From positions 1 through 64,000 of the forward strand of contig NZ_JBLKRT010000015.1 of the NCBI RefSeq assembly GCF_047607445.1: a DNA stretch of 64,000 bases. Direction: 5' to 3'. The notes beneath the pieces are model-generated. The model was not told the origin of the DNA. It made no database searches and worked only from the letters and a program-made list of their open reading frames with translations. Of this stretch, positions 43,801-52,693 are shown in pieces. The position numbers and the translations under genes were made by a program. The first letter of the stretch is position 1. Every line of letters begins with the position of its first letter. This stretch comes from Crystallibacter sulfonylureivorans_A. Lineage in GTDB: Bacteria; Actinomycetota; Actinomycetes; Actinomycetales; Micrococcaceae.

Positions 43801-43905
43801 CCCCGGTGGTCGACCAAGCGAGCGTCCCGGTGGTCGACCAGGCGAGCGTCCCGGTGGTCGTCCAAGCGAGCGCCAGCGAGCGCGTGGAGAACCGCGTGGA
43901 GACCC
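43801..43905. repeat. TGGTCGACCA palindromic repeat cluster, second locus
   Basis: Three tandem units: CCCGGTGGTCGACCAAGCGA at 43802, a near copy with AGGCGAGCGT, and CCCGGTGGTCGTCCAAGCGA (palindrome broken), followed by the AGCGAGCGCGTGGAGA tail, itself partly repeated. Same family as 31460-31477 and 32944-33078. Confidence 0.85.
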
Positions 43906-43939
43906 GCGGCCGTCGGCACAGCCCTTTACCCGAACCGCA

Positions 43940-44560
43940 TCACTCGAACCGCGACGGGTCGCCGGCGCCGTGGCGGACTACCTCGGCGGTGCCGCTGGAG
44001 AAGTCCACGACGGTGGACGGTTCGGAACCGCAGTCGCCGGCGTCCACCACCGCATCCACCACGTGGTCCAGCCGCTCCTTGATCTCCCACCCCTGGGTCA
44101 TCGGTTCGTCCTCGTCCGGCAGCAGCAAGGTACTGGAGAGCAGCGGTTCGCCCAGCTCGGTCAGGATCGCCTGGACGACGTTGTTGGCGGGAATGCGGAC
44201 ACCGACCGTCTTCTTCTTCGGATGCAGCAACCGGCGCGGGACTTCCTTGGTGGCCGGCAGGATGAACGTGTAGCTGCCCGGCGTGGCTGCCTTGATGCTG
44301 CGGAACACTCTGTTGTCGATGTGCACGAACTGTCCCAGCTGGGCAAAGTCCCTGCAGACGAGGGTGAAGTGGTGTTTGCCGTCGAGTTGGCGGATGGTCC
44401 GGATCCGGTCCAGGGCGTCCCTGTTGCCCAACTGCGCGCCGAACGCATAACAGGAGTCGGTCGGGTACACGATCAACGCGTCGGACCGGACAAGGTCGAC
44501 GATCTGGCCGATCGACCGCGGCTGCGGATTCTGCGGGTGGACGTCGAAGTATCTGGCCAT
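43940..44560 (-). CDS. YciO/YrdC/Sua5-family protein
   Basis: 206 residues: MARYFDVHPQNPQPRSIGQI, PTDSCYAFGAQLGN, the KxR-like segment with ALDRIRTIRQLDGKHHFTLV, and SYTFILPATKEVPRRLL. The YciO branch is recognised by the dinucleotide-like start and the late IDNRVFRSIK segment. Family members bind ATP and RNA; threonylcarbamoyl-AMP synthesis is proven for TsaC/Sua5 but not for YciO, so no gene symbol is given. Convergent with the repeat cluster. Confidence 0.85.
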   Translation of the reverse strand: MARYFDVHPQNPQPRSIGQIVDLVRSDALIVYPTDSCYAFGAQLGNRDALDRIRTIRQLDGKHHFTLVCRDFAQLGQFVHIDNRVFRSIKAATPGSYTFILPATKEVPRRLLHPKKKTVGVRIPANNVVQAILTELGEPLLSSTLLLPDEDEPMTQGWEIKERLDHVVDAVVDAGDCGSEPSTVVDFSSGTAEVVRHGAGDPSRFE

Positions 44561-44654
44561 GCCCTGAGCTTACGGCCCGGGCCGCAGGTTGAGCCATGTG
44601 CGGGCCCGGACATTTGGCCGGTTCAGTGGCTGGCGCAGCGTGAGCCACCCGAAG

Positions 44655-45014
44655 TCAGGAAGGGGCCGACTGGTCCATCCACCACTCCGTGAAGCTGGTT
44701 GCCCGGCCTTCGCCGTTCAGGCGGATCACCCACAGATTGCTATACGTCGGCCCATCCCGGTACATCGTCGTTCCCTCCACCACCGAAACGCCGTCCGCCA
44801 CCGCGACCTGGTGCCACTCAAACGTGGCCGCGCCGGGTTCATCCTTGCGCGCCAACCATTCCCGGACAATGGTGTCCCTGCCACGCCACGGTGCCGTCCA
44901 CGGGTCGGGCCGGTACTCGGCGTCCTCGGTGAACAAGGCTCCGATCTGGACCGGGTCGTTGGTCTCCCACGCCTGCCGGTAGGCCGTGATCCACGCCGCA
45001 GTTTTCGCGTCCAT
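44655..45014 (-). CDS. NTF2-like protein
   Basis: 119 residues beginning MDAKTAAWITAYRQAWETND, with EYRPDPWTAPWRGRDTIV and ending SFTEWWMDQSAPS. Same broad fold as 41578-42012 but a different subfamily. ATG at 45014 fits the family; the open frame extends upstream without a better start. Function unknown. Confidence 0.8.
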   Translation of the reverse strand: MDAKTAAWITAYRQAWETNDPVQIGALFTEDAEYRPDPWTAPWRGRDTIVREWLARKDEPGAATFEWHQVAVADGVSVVEGTTMYRDGPTYSNLWVIRLNGEGRATSFTEWWMDQSAPS

Positions 45015-45251
45015 CCCACCGTTGTACTGCGGCTCTCCGGGGTGGGCAAGCCCGTAGTTCCGGGGAGCGTGGGCCAGTGCTCCCCGTCGAAGGCGCCAGC
45101 CTTTCTCTCCGGGGTGCTTGCGGCGGGTCCGCCGTGGTTTGCGTGGGCCCGGCAGGGCTCTACAATCGGAAGGCGGTTTGCCGAACGTTGCTTTCACAAC
45201 CCAAGCCCGGTGAACTCAGGATGAATTCTTCCAACAAGATTGGGTAACTAG

Positions 45252-46547
45252 GTGGATCTCACCTTCATAGTCGCGCTCGTCGTCGTGCTGGCGCTGTTTT
45301 TCGATTTCACTAACGGCTTCCACGACACAGCGAACGCAATGGCGACGCCGATTGCCACCGGGGCGATCAAACCCAAGACCGCCGTGGCACTGGCCGCCGT
45401 GTTGAACCTGGTGGGAGCCTTCCTTTCCACGGAAGTGGCCAAGACCGTTTCCGGCGGACTCATCCGCGAGGGCGAGGGCGGCATTCAAATCACGCCGCTG
45501 ATGATCTTTGCCGGATTGATCGGGGCGATCGTGTGGAACATGATCACGTGGTTGCTGGGCCTGCCGTCCAGCTCCTCGCATGCCCTGTTCGGCGGGCTGA
45601 TTGGTGCTGCCATTGTCGGCGCCGGCTTCCAAGCGGTGGATTACGGCGTGGTGGTGTCCAAGGTGCTGCTGCCGGCCATCCTGGCGCCGGTGATTGCCGG
45701 AACGGTGGCGTATCTGGCCACCAAGCTGGCCTACTGGATCACCAAACGTGACGAGAGCGCGTCCAGCCCCAAACGCGGCGGTTTCCGCTATGGCCAGATC
45801 TTCTCGTCCTCGCTGGTAGCCCTGGCGCACGGAACCAACGACGCACAGAAAACCATGGGCGTCATCACCCTGGTGCTGATCGCGGGCGGTTTCCAGGCGG
45901 CAGGCACCGGCCCGGAGTTCTGGGTCATCCTCTCCTGTGCCCTGGCCATCGCCATCGGCACCTACTCCGGCGGCTGGCGGATCATCCGCACCATGGGGTC
46001 CGGCCTGACAGAGGTCAAACCCGCCCAGGGTTTCTCCGCCGAGTCCTCCACGGCGTCGGCCATCCTGGCCTCGTCCCATCTGGGATTCGCGCTGTCCACC
46101 ACCCAGGTAGCCTCCGGTTCGGTGATTGGCTCCGGACTGGGCCGCAAAGGGGCGAAGGTCCGTTGGGACACTGCCGGGCGTATCGGCATCGGTTGGCTGC
46201 TGACCCTGCCGGCGGCCGGTGCCATTGGCGCCCTCGCTGCGCTTATCGCGCACTTGGGAATGGTGGGCGTAGTGATCGACGCCGTTGCCGGGGCAGCGGT
46301 CATCGGGCTGATGTACATCGTCTCAAAGCGCAACCAAGTTGGTCATGACAACGCCATCAGCGACGTTGACCAGGCCGGCGAAATCGTCAAGATCAAGCGC
46401 AAGAAGAAGCGTAAAGCCACCGCCAAGAAGCGCTCTCAGCAACAGTCCGCGCTGTCTGCGGCCGGCCCGGAGTCGGCCGCTGCAGAAACCGACCGGGTAG
46501 GGGCAAAGAAGAACCACGAGGGCACCAACAAAGGGGCAGCACGATGA
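45252..46547 (+). CDS. pit: Inorganic phosphate transporter, PiT family
   Basis: 431 residues with about ten membrane segments. The two PiT signatures are present: DFTNGFHDTANAMATPIATG near the N-terminus and ALAHGTNDAQKTMGVI in the second half. PiT carriers bring in metal-phosphate with protons at low affinity. The C-terminal tail (KIKRKKKRKATAKKRSQQQS) is strongly basic and cytosolic. GTG start with no clear Shine-Dalgarno. Coupled by ATGA to a small membrane gene. Confidence 0.94.
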   Translation: MDLTFIVALVVVLALFFDFTNGFHDTANAMATPIATGAIKPKTAVALAAVLNLVGAFLSTEVAKTVSGGLIREGEGGIQITPLMIFAGLIGAIVWNMITWLLGLPSSSSHALFGGLIGAAIVGAGFQAVDYGVVVSKVLLPAILAPVIAGTVAYLATKLAYWITKRDESASSPKRGGFRYGQIFSSSLVALAHGTNDAQKTMGVITLVLIAGGFQAAGTGPEFWVILSCALAIAIGTYSGGWRIIRTMGSGLTEVKPAQGFSAESSTASAILASSHLGFALSTTQVASGSVIGSGLGRKGAKVRWDTAGRIGIGWLLTLPAAGAIGALAALIAHLGMVGVVIDAVAGAAVIGLMYIVSKRNQVGHDNAISDVDQAGEIVKIKRKKKRKATAKKRSQQQSALSAAGPESAAAETDRVGAKKNHEGTNKGAAR

Positions 46548-46768
46548 ACATCGACTGGGTGGCATTCCTGATCGTCGCCGTGGCGACCCTCGTATCGGCA
46601 CTGTTCGTCGTCGGTTCCTACGGCCTCGGGGTCCGCCTGCTGGCCGTGGCTTCCGATGCGCCTGAAACCCGCCGCCCGGCGTACCGCGGTCTGGCCTATC
46701 TGAGCTTCGCGGCTGCAGCTGTCGCTGTGGGCTACGGCATCTACCTGATCGTGCCTGCCTTTCACTAG
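46544..46768 (+). CDS. Small membrane protein linked to pit
   Basis: 74 residues with two helices: VAFLIVAVATLVSALFVVG and LSFAAAAVAVGYGIYLIVP. Overlaps the pit stop (ATGA), which suggests it acts with the phosphate carrier or stabilises it. No known function. Confidence 0.8.
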   Translation: MNIDWVAFLIVAVATLVSALFVVGSYGLGVRLLAVASDAPETRRPAYRGLAYLSFAAAAVAVGYGIYLIVPAFH

Positions 46769-46782
46769 TCCGCCCCGCTGGC

Positions 46783-46788
46783 TAGCAT
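46783..46788 (+). promoter_or_regulatory. -10 box for DHFR-like gene (leaderless)
   Basis: TAGCAT ends 6 bases before the ATG at 46795; no Shine-Dalgarno. Confidence 0.5.
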
Positions 46789-46794
46789 GGGCCC

Positions 46795-47343
46795 ATGGCC
46801 CGGACTATCTACTACGTCGGCAGCTCGATGGACGGGTATATTGCCGACCGCAGGAACAAGCTTGACTGGCTGATGCAGTTCAACGACGCAACCGGCGTGC
46901 AGGACAGCATCGAGACTTTCCTGCAGCGGGTCGGGGCCATTGTCATGGGGTCCGAGACGTACAAATTCCTGCTGGCAGAGGGGTCGGAGGCTTGGGTCTA
47001 CGGCTCAACACCCACGTGGGTTTTCACGCACCATGAACTGCCCGGCATTCCGGGGGCGGACATCACCTTTGTGCGCGGCGCCGTCGACATCTTCCACCAG
47101 AGCATCTGCGCCGACGCCGGGGACAGGGATGTGTGGCTGATGGGCGGCGGCCAGCTCGCGGCGCAGTACGTCTCCGCCGGGCTCTTGGATGAACTGATCC
47201 TCACCTTGGTTCCGGTCGCGCTGGGCGGCGGACAGCCGTTATTGCCCGTCTTAAGCACGACGGCGCCGGCTCGGCTTCGTGCCAGCCGCGCCATGGGCGA
47301 CCTGGTCGAGATGCACTACGACCTCACGCCGGCCAGCAGCTGA
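46795..47343 (+). CDS. Dihydrofolate reductase-fold protein (RibD C-terminal family)
   Basis: 182 residues: YYVGSSMDGYIADRRNKLDW, VMGSETYKFLL, WVFTHHELP, VWLMGGGQLAAQYVSAGLLDELILTLVP. This is the RibD_C/DHFR-like reductase fold with NADPH-type Gly-rich segment GGGQLA. It is not the folate enzyme (FolA) nor part of riboflavin synthesis by context. Substrate unknown. Probably leaderless. Confidence 0.87.
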   Translation: MARTIYYVGSSMDGYIADRRNKLDWLMQFNDATGVQDSIETFLQRVGAIVMGSETYKFLLAEGSEAWVYGSTPTWVFTHHELPGIPGADITFVRGAVDIFHQSICADAGDRDVWLMGGGQLAAQYVSAGLLDELILTLVPVALGGGQPLLPVLSTTAPARLRASRAMGDLVEMHYDLTPASS

Positions 47344-47390
47344 GCTGCGCCGCGGAGCCACTTCCCCGGCGCACTCCCTGTCGTGCTACG

Positions 47391-47888
47391 TCAGCGGTTA
47401 TCGCGGATCAAATTGGTGATCCGAGCCGTGGAGAGGCGCCGTCCGTCGTCGTCGGTCATCACCACTTCATGCACGGTGAGGGATCGGCCCAGCTGGACCG
47501 CCGTCGCCGTTCCGGTCACCAGCCCGGAGGAGACAGACCGGTGATGGCTGGCGCCTACCTCGATCCCGACCGCGTGGCGGCCGGGTCCCGCGTGCAGCGC
47601 CGCGGCAAAGGATCCCAGCGTTTCGGCCAGCACAACGTGCGCGCCGCCGTGCAGGATGCCCGCCACCTGGGTATTCCCCTCCACCGGCATGCTGGCGACG
47701 ATGCGCTGCGGGGTCATTTCGCTGAAAACAATGCCCATCTTGACCACCAGCGAGCCGACACCGGTATGGATGAGCCACCGGTGCAGGTGTTCCGGAACGC
47801 CGGCATCGACGAGTTCAGCGATCGTCGCCGCGGCGGACGCCTGCACGTGTTCGGGCACACCGCCGTCGGGTGTGAATTTGTCGCTCAT
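47391..47888 (-). CDS. Hotdog-fold thioesterase (PaaI-like)
   Basis: 165 residues with VEGNTQVAGILHGGAHVVLA (the HGG active-site loop) and ETLGSFAAALHAG, typical of PaaI/YdiI-type acyl-CoA thioesterases. ATG at 47888 fits the family. Its start is only 19 bases from the divergent polA start, so the two promoters must overlap one another's coding starts. Confidence 0.88.
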   Translation of the reverse strand: MSDKFTPDGGVPEHVQASAAATIAELVDAGVPEHLHRWLIHTGVGSLVVKMGIVFSEMTPQRIVASMPVEGNTQVAGILHGGAHVVLAETLGSFAAALHAGPGRHAVGIEVGASHHRSVSSGLVTGTATAVQLGRSLTVHEVVMTDDDGRRLSTARITNLIRDNR

Positions 47889-47894
47889 GGGAAC

Positions 47895-47900
47895 TAGGCT
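47895..47900 (+). promoter_or_regulatory. -10 box for polA (leaderless)
   Basis: TAGGCT ends 7 bases before the polA GTG at 47908. Confidence 0.5.
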
Positions 47901-47907
47901 GGCAGGT

Positions 47908-50661
47908 GTGAGTGAAACTAACAAACCGGATGCAGCGACAGCCACTTTGGACGCCGACGGGGCTCCGCTGGCCGACGCGACGGCCGATTCTTCCGGCCCC
48001 CACCGCCTGCTGCTGATCGATGGCCATTCCATGGCGTTCCGCGCTTTCTATGCCCTGCCGGTGGAGAACTTCTCCACCGATACCGGCCAGCACACGAATG
48101 CGGTCTACGGTTTCACTTCCATGCTGATCAAGATGATCGAGCAGCGCGAACCCACTCATGTTGCGGTGGCCTTCGACCTGGACACCCCCACGTTCCGCAC
48201 CCAGGAGTACGCCGAGTACAAGGGCGGCCGGAACAAGACGCCGGAAGAATTCCACGGCCAGGTGGACCTGATCGTCAAGGTAATGGAGGCGATGCAGATC
48301 CCTACCGTCACGCTCGACGGTTACGAAGCCGATGACATTATCGCCACGCTGAGCACCCAGGCTGAAGTAGCCGGCTGGGACGTCATGGTGGTGTCCGGCG
48401 ACCGCGACGCTTTCCAGCTGATCACGGACAAGGTCACCGTGCTCTACCCGAAGAAGGGCATCAGCGACATCCCGCCGATGGACAGCGCCGCGGTGGAGGC
48501 CAAGTACTTCGTCCGGCCGGAGCGGTATTCCGACCTGGCGGCGCTGGTCGGCGAAACGGCCGACAACCTGCCGGGCGTGCCGGGCGTGGGCCCAAAAACC
48601 GCTGCCAAGTGGATTAATTTGTACGGCGGAGTGGACGGCATCCTGGAGAACCTGGATTCCATCGGCGGCAAGGTCGGTGAGTCCCTGCGCGCCAATATCG
48701 ACTCGGTCAGGCGCAACCGGCGGCTGAACCACTTGCTGCGGGATCTGGAACTGCCAGTGGAGCTGGAGAATATGGTCCTCCAGCACCCGGACCGCGCCGC
48801 CATCGAGGAACTCTTCGATGCGCTGCAGTTCAACACCCTGCGCAAGCGGCTCTTCGACCTCTTCGGCGAGGAAGACGCCGTGCGCCAGACGGAGGTCAAC
48901 GCTCCGGCGCACCACGTGGTTGCCGACGCGGCTGCGCTCAAAGAGTGGCTGGCGGAGAGCAACCAATTGAACGTCGCGCTGCAATTGGTGACGGAAGCCG
49001 CGGAAGGCGGGGACGACGCCGTCGGGCTGGCTCTGGTGCGGCACTTGCACGCGGCTTATGTGCCGCTGGCCTCGCTGGACGCCGAGGCCGAGCAGCTGTT
49101 GGCGCATTGGCTGTCCGACCTGGACGCGCCGAAGATCGTCCACGACTTCAAATACGCCTACAAGGTTCTTTCGCGGCGAGGATTCGAGTTGCTGGGCGTG
49201 GTGGACGACACCGCCATTTCCGCCTACCTGATCCAGCCCGACCGCCGCAGCTACGAGCTGGCTGATCTGGCCCAGTACCACTTGAAGATGTCGGTGACGG
49301 CGCCGGAGACGGCCGCGGGCGGCCAGCTGGAGCTTGGCCTGACCGAGGATGACCAGGCCGGTCCGGCCGTGGTCCAGGCCTTCGCCGCGCTGCAGCTGAG
49401 CGAGCATTTCGCCGGGCAACTGGTGGAACGCGGCGCCAACCAGCTGATGGGCGGCCTTGACCTGCCGCTGTCGCTGGTGCTGGCGCGGATGGAACTGGCG
49501 GGCATTGCGATGGATGCCGGCGCGCTGGACCGGCTGATGGATGACTTCACGGTCACTATCGACGCCGCCAGCTCGGCAGCCTTCGGCATCATCGGCAAGG
49601 AAATCAACCTGGGCTCGCCCAAGCAGCTGCAAGCCGTGCTGTTCGAGGACCTGGGTTTGCCGAAGACCAAGAAGATCAAGACCGGCTATTCGACCGACGC
49701 CGATGCCCTCAACGATCTGTTCGCCAAGACCGGCAATGAGTTCCTGGTGCAATTGCTGGCCTACCGCGATGCCACGAAGCTGCGGCAGACGGTGGAAGGC
49801 CTCCGCAAGACGGTGGCGGACGACGGGCGGATCCACACCACCTATGCCCAGACCGTTGCCGCCACCGGCCGGCTCTCCTCGATCAATCCGAACCTGCAGA
49901 ACATTCCGGTCCGTTCGGAAGCCGGCCGGCGCATCCGGGAAGCGTTCATCGTCGGCGAGGGCTACGAGACGCTGCTGACCGCGGATTACTCACAGATCGA
50001 AATGCGGATCATGGCGCACTTGTCCGGCGACGAAGGCCTGATCCAGGCGTTCCGGGCCGGCGAGGACCTGCACCGGTTTGTCGGCGCGCACATTTTCGGG
50101 GTGGCGCCGGAGGATGTGACCAGCGAGATGCGGGCCAAGGTCAAGGCCATGTCCTACGGCCTGGTCTACGGTCTGAGTTCGTTCGGTTTGTCCAAGCAGC
50201 TGAACATCTCCGTGGACGAGGCGCGGACGCTGATGAAGGACTACTTTGCCCGGTTCGGCGCCGTCCGCGACTACCTGCGCGGCGTGGTGGACCAGGCCAG
50301 GGTCGACGGGTTCACCTCCACGATCGAAGGCCGGCGCCGGTACCTGCCGGATCTGGCCAGCGACAACCGCCAGCTGCGCGAAATGGCTGAGCGGGCGGCC
50401 CTCAACGCACCGATCCAAGGCTCCGCCGCGGACATCATCAAGAAGGCGATGCTCGGCGTCGCCCAAGAACTCGAAAGCCAGGGGCTGAAGTCCCGGATGC
50501 TGCTGCAGGTCCACGATGAACTGGTCCTGGAAGTGGCACCGGGGGAGCGCGAGCAGGTGGAGCAGTTGGTCCGGGCCCAGATGGGCGGTGCGGCAGACTT
50601 GTCCGTGCCGCTGGATGTCTCGGTGGGCGTGGGCGCCAACTGGCAGGAAGCCGGCCACTAG
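47908..50661 (+). CDS. polA: DNA polymerase I
   Basis: 917 residues. 5'-3' exonuclease domain (about 32-320) with LLLIDGHSMAFRAFYALP and GVPGVGPKTAAKWI; a vestigial 3'-5' exonuclease domain (about 335-520) that lacks the DxE acids, so no proofreading is expected; polymerase domain with motif A DYSQIEMRIMAHLSGD, motif B KAMSYGLVYGLSSFG and motif C QVHDELVLEV. GTG start at 47908 after a TAGGCT box; the first 30 residues are low-complexity and a later start cannot be excluded. Replication primer removal and repair. Confidence 0.96.
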   Translation: MSETNKPDAATATLDADGAPLADATADSSGPHRLLLIDGHSMAFRAFYALPVENFSTDTGQHTNAVYGFTSMLIKMIEQREPTHVAVAFDLDTPTFRTQEYAEYKGGRNKTPEEFHGQVDLIVKVMEAMQIPTVTLDGYEADDIIATLSTQAEVAGWDVMVVSGDRDAFQLITDKVTVLYPKKGISDIPPMDSAAVEAKYFVRPERYSDLAALVGETADNLPGVPGVGPKTAAKWINLYGGVDGILENLDSIGGKVGESLRANIDSVRRNRRLNHLLRDLELPVELENMVLQHPDRAAIEELFDALQFNTLRKRLFDLFGEEDAVRQTEVNAPAHHVVADAAALKEWLAESNQLNVALQLVTEAAEGGDDAVGLALVRHLHAAYVPLASLDAEAEQLLAHWLSDLDAPKIVHDFKYAYKVLSRRGFELLGVVDDTAISAYLIQPDRRSYELADLAQYHLKMSVTAPETAAGGQLELGLTEDDQAGPAVVQAFAALQLSEHFAGQLVERGANQLMGGLDLPLSLVLARMELAGIAMDAGALDRLMDDFTVTIDAASSAAFGIIGKEINLGSPKQLQAVLFEDLGLPKTKKIKTGYSTDADALNDLFAKTGNEFLVQLLAYRDATKLRQTVEGLRKTVADDGRIHTTYAQTVAATGRLSSINPNLQNIPVRSEAGRRIREAFIVGEGYETLLTADYSQIEMRIMAHLSGDEGLIQAFRAGEDLHRFVGAHIFGVAPEDVTSEMRAKVKAMSYGLVYGLSSFGLSKQLNISVDEARTLMKDYFARFGAVRDYLRGVVDQARVDGFTSTIEGRRRYLPDLASDNRQLREMAERAALNAPIQGSAADIIKKAMLGVAQELESQGLKSRMLLQVHDELVLEVAPGEREQVEQLVRAQMGGAADLSVPLDVSVGVGANWQEAGH

Positions 50662-50760
50662 GAGCCCCGACCGGTAAGGCGCCGGTCTAAAGCGGTAGGA
50701 AGCCGGCCACTAGCGTCCCGGCCGGTAACGCGCTGGCCGGTTGGCGCCGGTCTAAACCGG
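50645..50760. repeat. Imperfect direct duplication across the polA stop
   Basis: AGGAAGCCGGCCACTAG occurs at 50645-50661 (last codons and stop of polA) and again at 50697-50713. CCGGTAA and GGCGCCGGTCTAAA also recur (50678-50691 and 50743-50756). The second unit is 13 bases longer inside. Confidence 0.8.
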
Positions 50761-51072
50761 TAGCTCGACAACGCGCCCGGCGCAAGCGCCTTTGTTGACA
50801 ATCGGGTGGCGGAAAGGCGCAGCGACACGCCGACGCTCGCTGCAACTTTTCTCCACTCGATGGCCGGTGGATCGCATCCGCTTCCGCTATCCGACCAGGG
50901 CGGCAACGCCCCAGCAGGGCAACCAGCAGAAGCCAGACAACTGGACCGGTTCAGGAGCGTCGAATGATCCGGCGCCCGCCCAGTCTCGCACCTGCGGCTT
51001 GTGCAACGCGTCGGCGTCCAGGGCGCGCTGTGCTCTGGCGGACCGGCGGAGGTGCAGCTAGGCTCAAACACC
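50662..51072. other. Intergenic region after polA
   Basis: 411 bases with no gene. The first 100 bases are an imperfect duplication of the polA end (annotated separately). A short hairpin GGCGCAAGCGCC followed by TTTGTTG at about 50778-50797 may act as terminator. The rest shows nothing I can name until the -10 box at 51059. Confidence 0.6.
51059..51064 (+). promoter_or_regulatory. -10 box for Eis-like gene (leaderless)
   Basis: TAGGCT ends 8 bases before the GTG at 51073. Confidence 0.5.
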
Positions 51073-52383
51073 GTGGCCACTCACACACAGGACACCCGTC
51101 AGGACCTGCGCATCGACCGGTTTGCCGCCGGGCTGGATGGCGAAGCTCCGGATGCCAGGACCCTCGGTTGGTTTGAAGCTGTCGGCTTCGGGTTTTACGA
51201 CAAAAAGCCGGATCCGTCCGACGTCGCCGCCTACGCCAAGGCCTATGGCGCGGACCGGCGGATCCTCTGGGGCGCCTACGACGATGCGCCACGCCCCGGC
51301 GTCTGGGACCGTCAGATACCGGTCGCCACCTATGCCAGCATGGTCAACACGCTCAATGTGGGCGGCGGGCGGCTGATGGACACGCACCTCATTACCGCAG
51401 TGACCGTCAGGGCAACGCACCGACGCCGCGGTCTGCTGCGCCGGATGATCACTGAGGACCTGAAGCAGGCGGCCGGCCAAGGGCTGGCGATGGCGGCGCT
51501 GACGGCTTCCGAGGCCACCATCTACGGCCGGTTCGGTTTCGGTGCCGCAACGTTCACCCGCGAAGTGGAGATCGACGTCAGGGAGCGGTTCGGACTGCGT
51601 GCCCCGGCGACCGGAACGATGGAACTGGCCGACCCTGCCTCGCTGCAGGAGCTCGCGCCTCAGCTGTTCAACCGGTTCCATACCCGGGTCCCGGGCTCCA
51701 TCGGGCGCCAAGCCAGCTACGCCCTGCGCGTCTCGGGGCGCTGGGGCCAGGACGGCGCGTCGGAGGACAAGGCGCTTCGCACGGCTGTCCATTACGACGG
51801 CGATGGCCGCCCGGATGGCTATGTCAGCTATCGCTTCGCTGGCTGGGACACCAAGCCTTACACCGTGAAAGTGATGGATCTGGTCGCCGCCGAACCGGAT
51901 GCCTACCTGGAGTTGTGGCGATACCTCGGATCACTCGATCTGGTGGAGCGCATCCAGTTCCCACTGTGCCCGGAGCAGGATCCGTTGGCCTGGGGCCTGA
52001 CGGACAGCCGCGGCTACGAGGTGAAGTCGGTGGAAGACGTGTTGTGGCTGCGGGTCCTGGACCCGGTGGCGGTCCTGCAAACCCGGCCGTACCTTCATGA
52101 CGGCACCTGCACGCTGCGGATCAGCGACCCGTTGGACATCTGCGGCGGCGTTTACCGGCTCACCGTGGCAGCCGGCCGCGGAACAGTGAAGAAGCTGGCC
52201 GCGGACGCCGATGCCGACGCCGTCGTACCGGTGGATTCGCTCGGCTCCCTCTTCCTCGGCGGGGTCCGCGCCCGGACGCTGGCCGCGGCCGGGCATTTCT
52301 CCGGCGCCTCCGCTGAGACGGTTTCCCGGCTGGACCGCCTGTTCGCCACGGACACCGCACCCTGCTGCATCACGCATTTCTGA
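51073..52383 (+). CDS. Eis-like GNAT N-acetyltransferase
   Basis: 436 residues with the Eis layout: N-terminal GNAT domain with ITAVTVRATHRRRGLLRRMI (acetyl-CoA loop) and ASEATIYGRFGFG, a second GNAT-like domain and a C-terminal sterol-carrier-like domain (about 330-436) ending in a free carboxylate (CCITHF), as in Eis where the terminus takes part in catalysis. Eis proteins acetylate aminoglycosides and other amines at several positions; the natural substrate here is unknown. GTG start behind TAGGCT; upstream in-frame starts lack support. Confidence 0.88.
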   Translation: MATHTQDTRQDLRIDRFAAGLDGEAPDARTLGWFEAVGFGFYDKKPDPSDVAAYAKAYGADRRILWGAYDDAPRPGVWDRQIPVATYASMVNTLNVGGGRLMDTHLITAVTVRATHRRRGLLRRMITEDLKQAAGQGLAMAALTASEATIYGRFGFGAATFTREVEIDVRERFGLRAPATGTMELADPASLQELAPQLFNRFHTRVPGSIGRQASYALRVSGRWGQDGASEDKALRTAVHYDGDGRPDGYVSYRFAGWDTKPYTVKVMDLVAAEPDAYLELWRYLGSLDLVERIQFPLCPEQDPLAWGLTDSRGYEVKSVEDVLWLRVLDPVAVLQTRPYLHDGTCTLRISDPLDICGGVYRLTVAAGRGTVKKLAADADADAVVPVDSLGSLFLGGVRARTLAAAGHFSGASAETVSRLDRLFATDTAPCCITHF

Positions 52384-52693
52384 CCGGGCGGCACGGCGGC
52401 GGGCGGAACGGCTGCGGCGGCCAAGCGCAGGTTCCGGCGCCGGCCGCGCGCTCCACGGGACCGGCACGCTTTGCCGGAATTGGGGTAACCGGCTAGACTT
52501 ATTGGGCGCGTAATGCGTATGGAGAGCCCCTTCCCATGGAGGGCAGGCTCCATGAGCTTCACCAAAATACATCAGTCCGTTTCCGTAAACGGCAATGCAT
52601 CCCCCGGGCAGCAGCGATTGAGTGCTGGTGCGTGCCGGGAGGCAGGGCAGTTACGGAACTTTCGAAATCTATCCACATCGGAGCCCCTACTAC
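52384..52693. other. Promoter and leader of rpsA
   Basis: 310 bases without a standard gene. After the rpsA promoter (52471-52499) comes a leader of about 185 bases with self-complementary runs such as GGAGAGCCCC/GGAGGGCAGGCTCC (52519-52553). An 82-codon frame crosses the rpsA start but has no ribosome site and is not accepted. Confidence 0.55.
52471..52499 (+). promoter_or_regulatory. rpsA promoter
   Basis: TTGCCG (52471-52476), 17-base spacer, TAGACT (52494-52499). Best -35/-10 pair in the window; transcript start near 52506. Confidence 0.7.

Noticed and set aside
47815..49836. 673-codon minus-strand frame opposite polA
   Set aside because: Antisense shadow of the polA exonuclease and polymerase regions.
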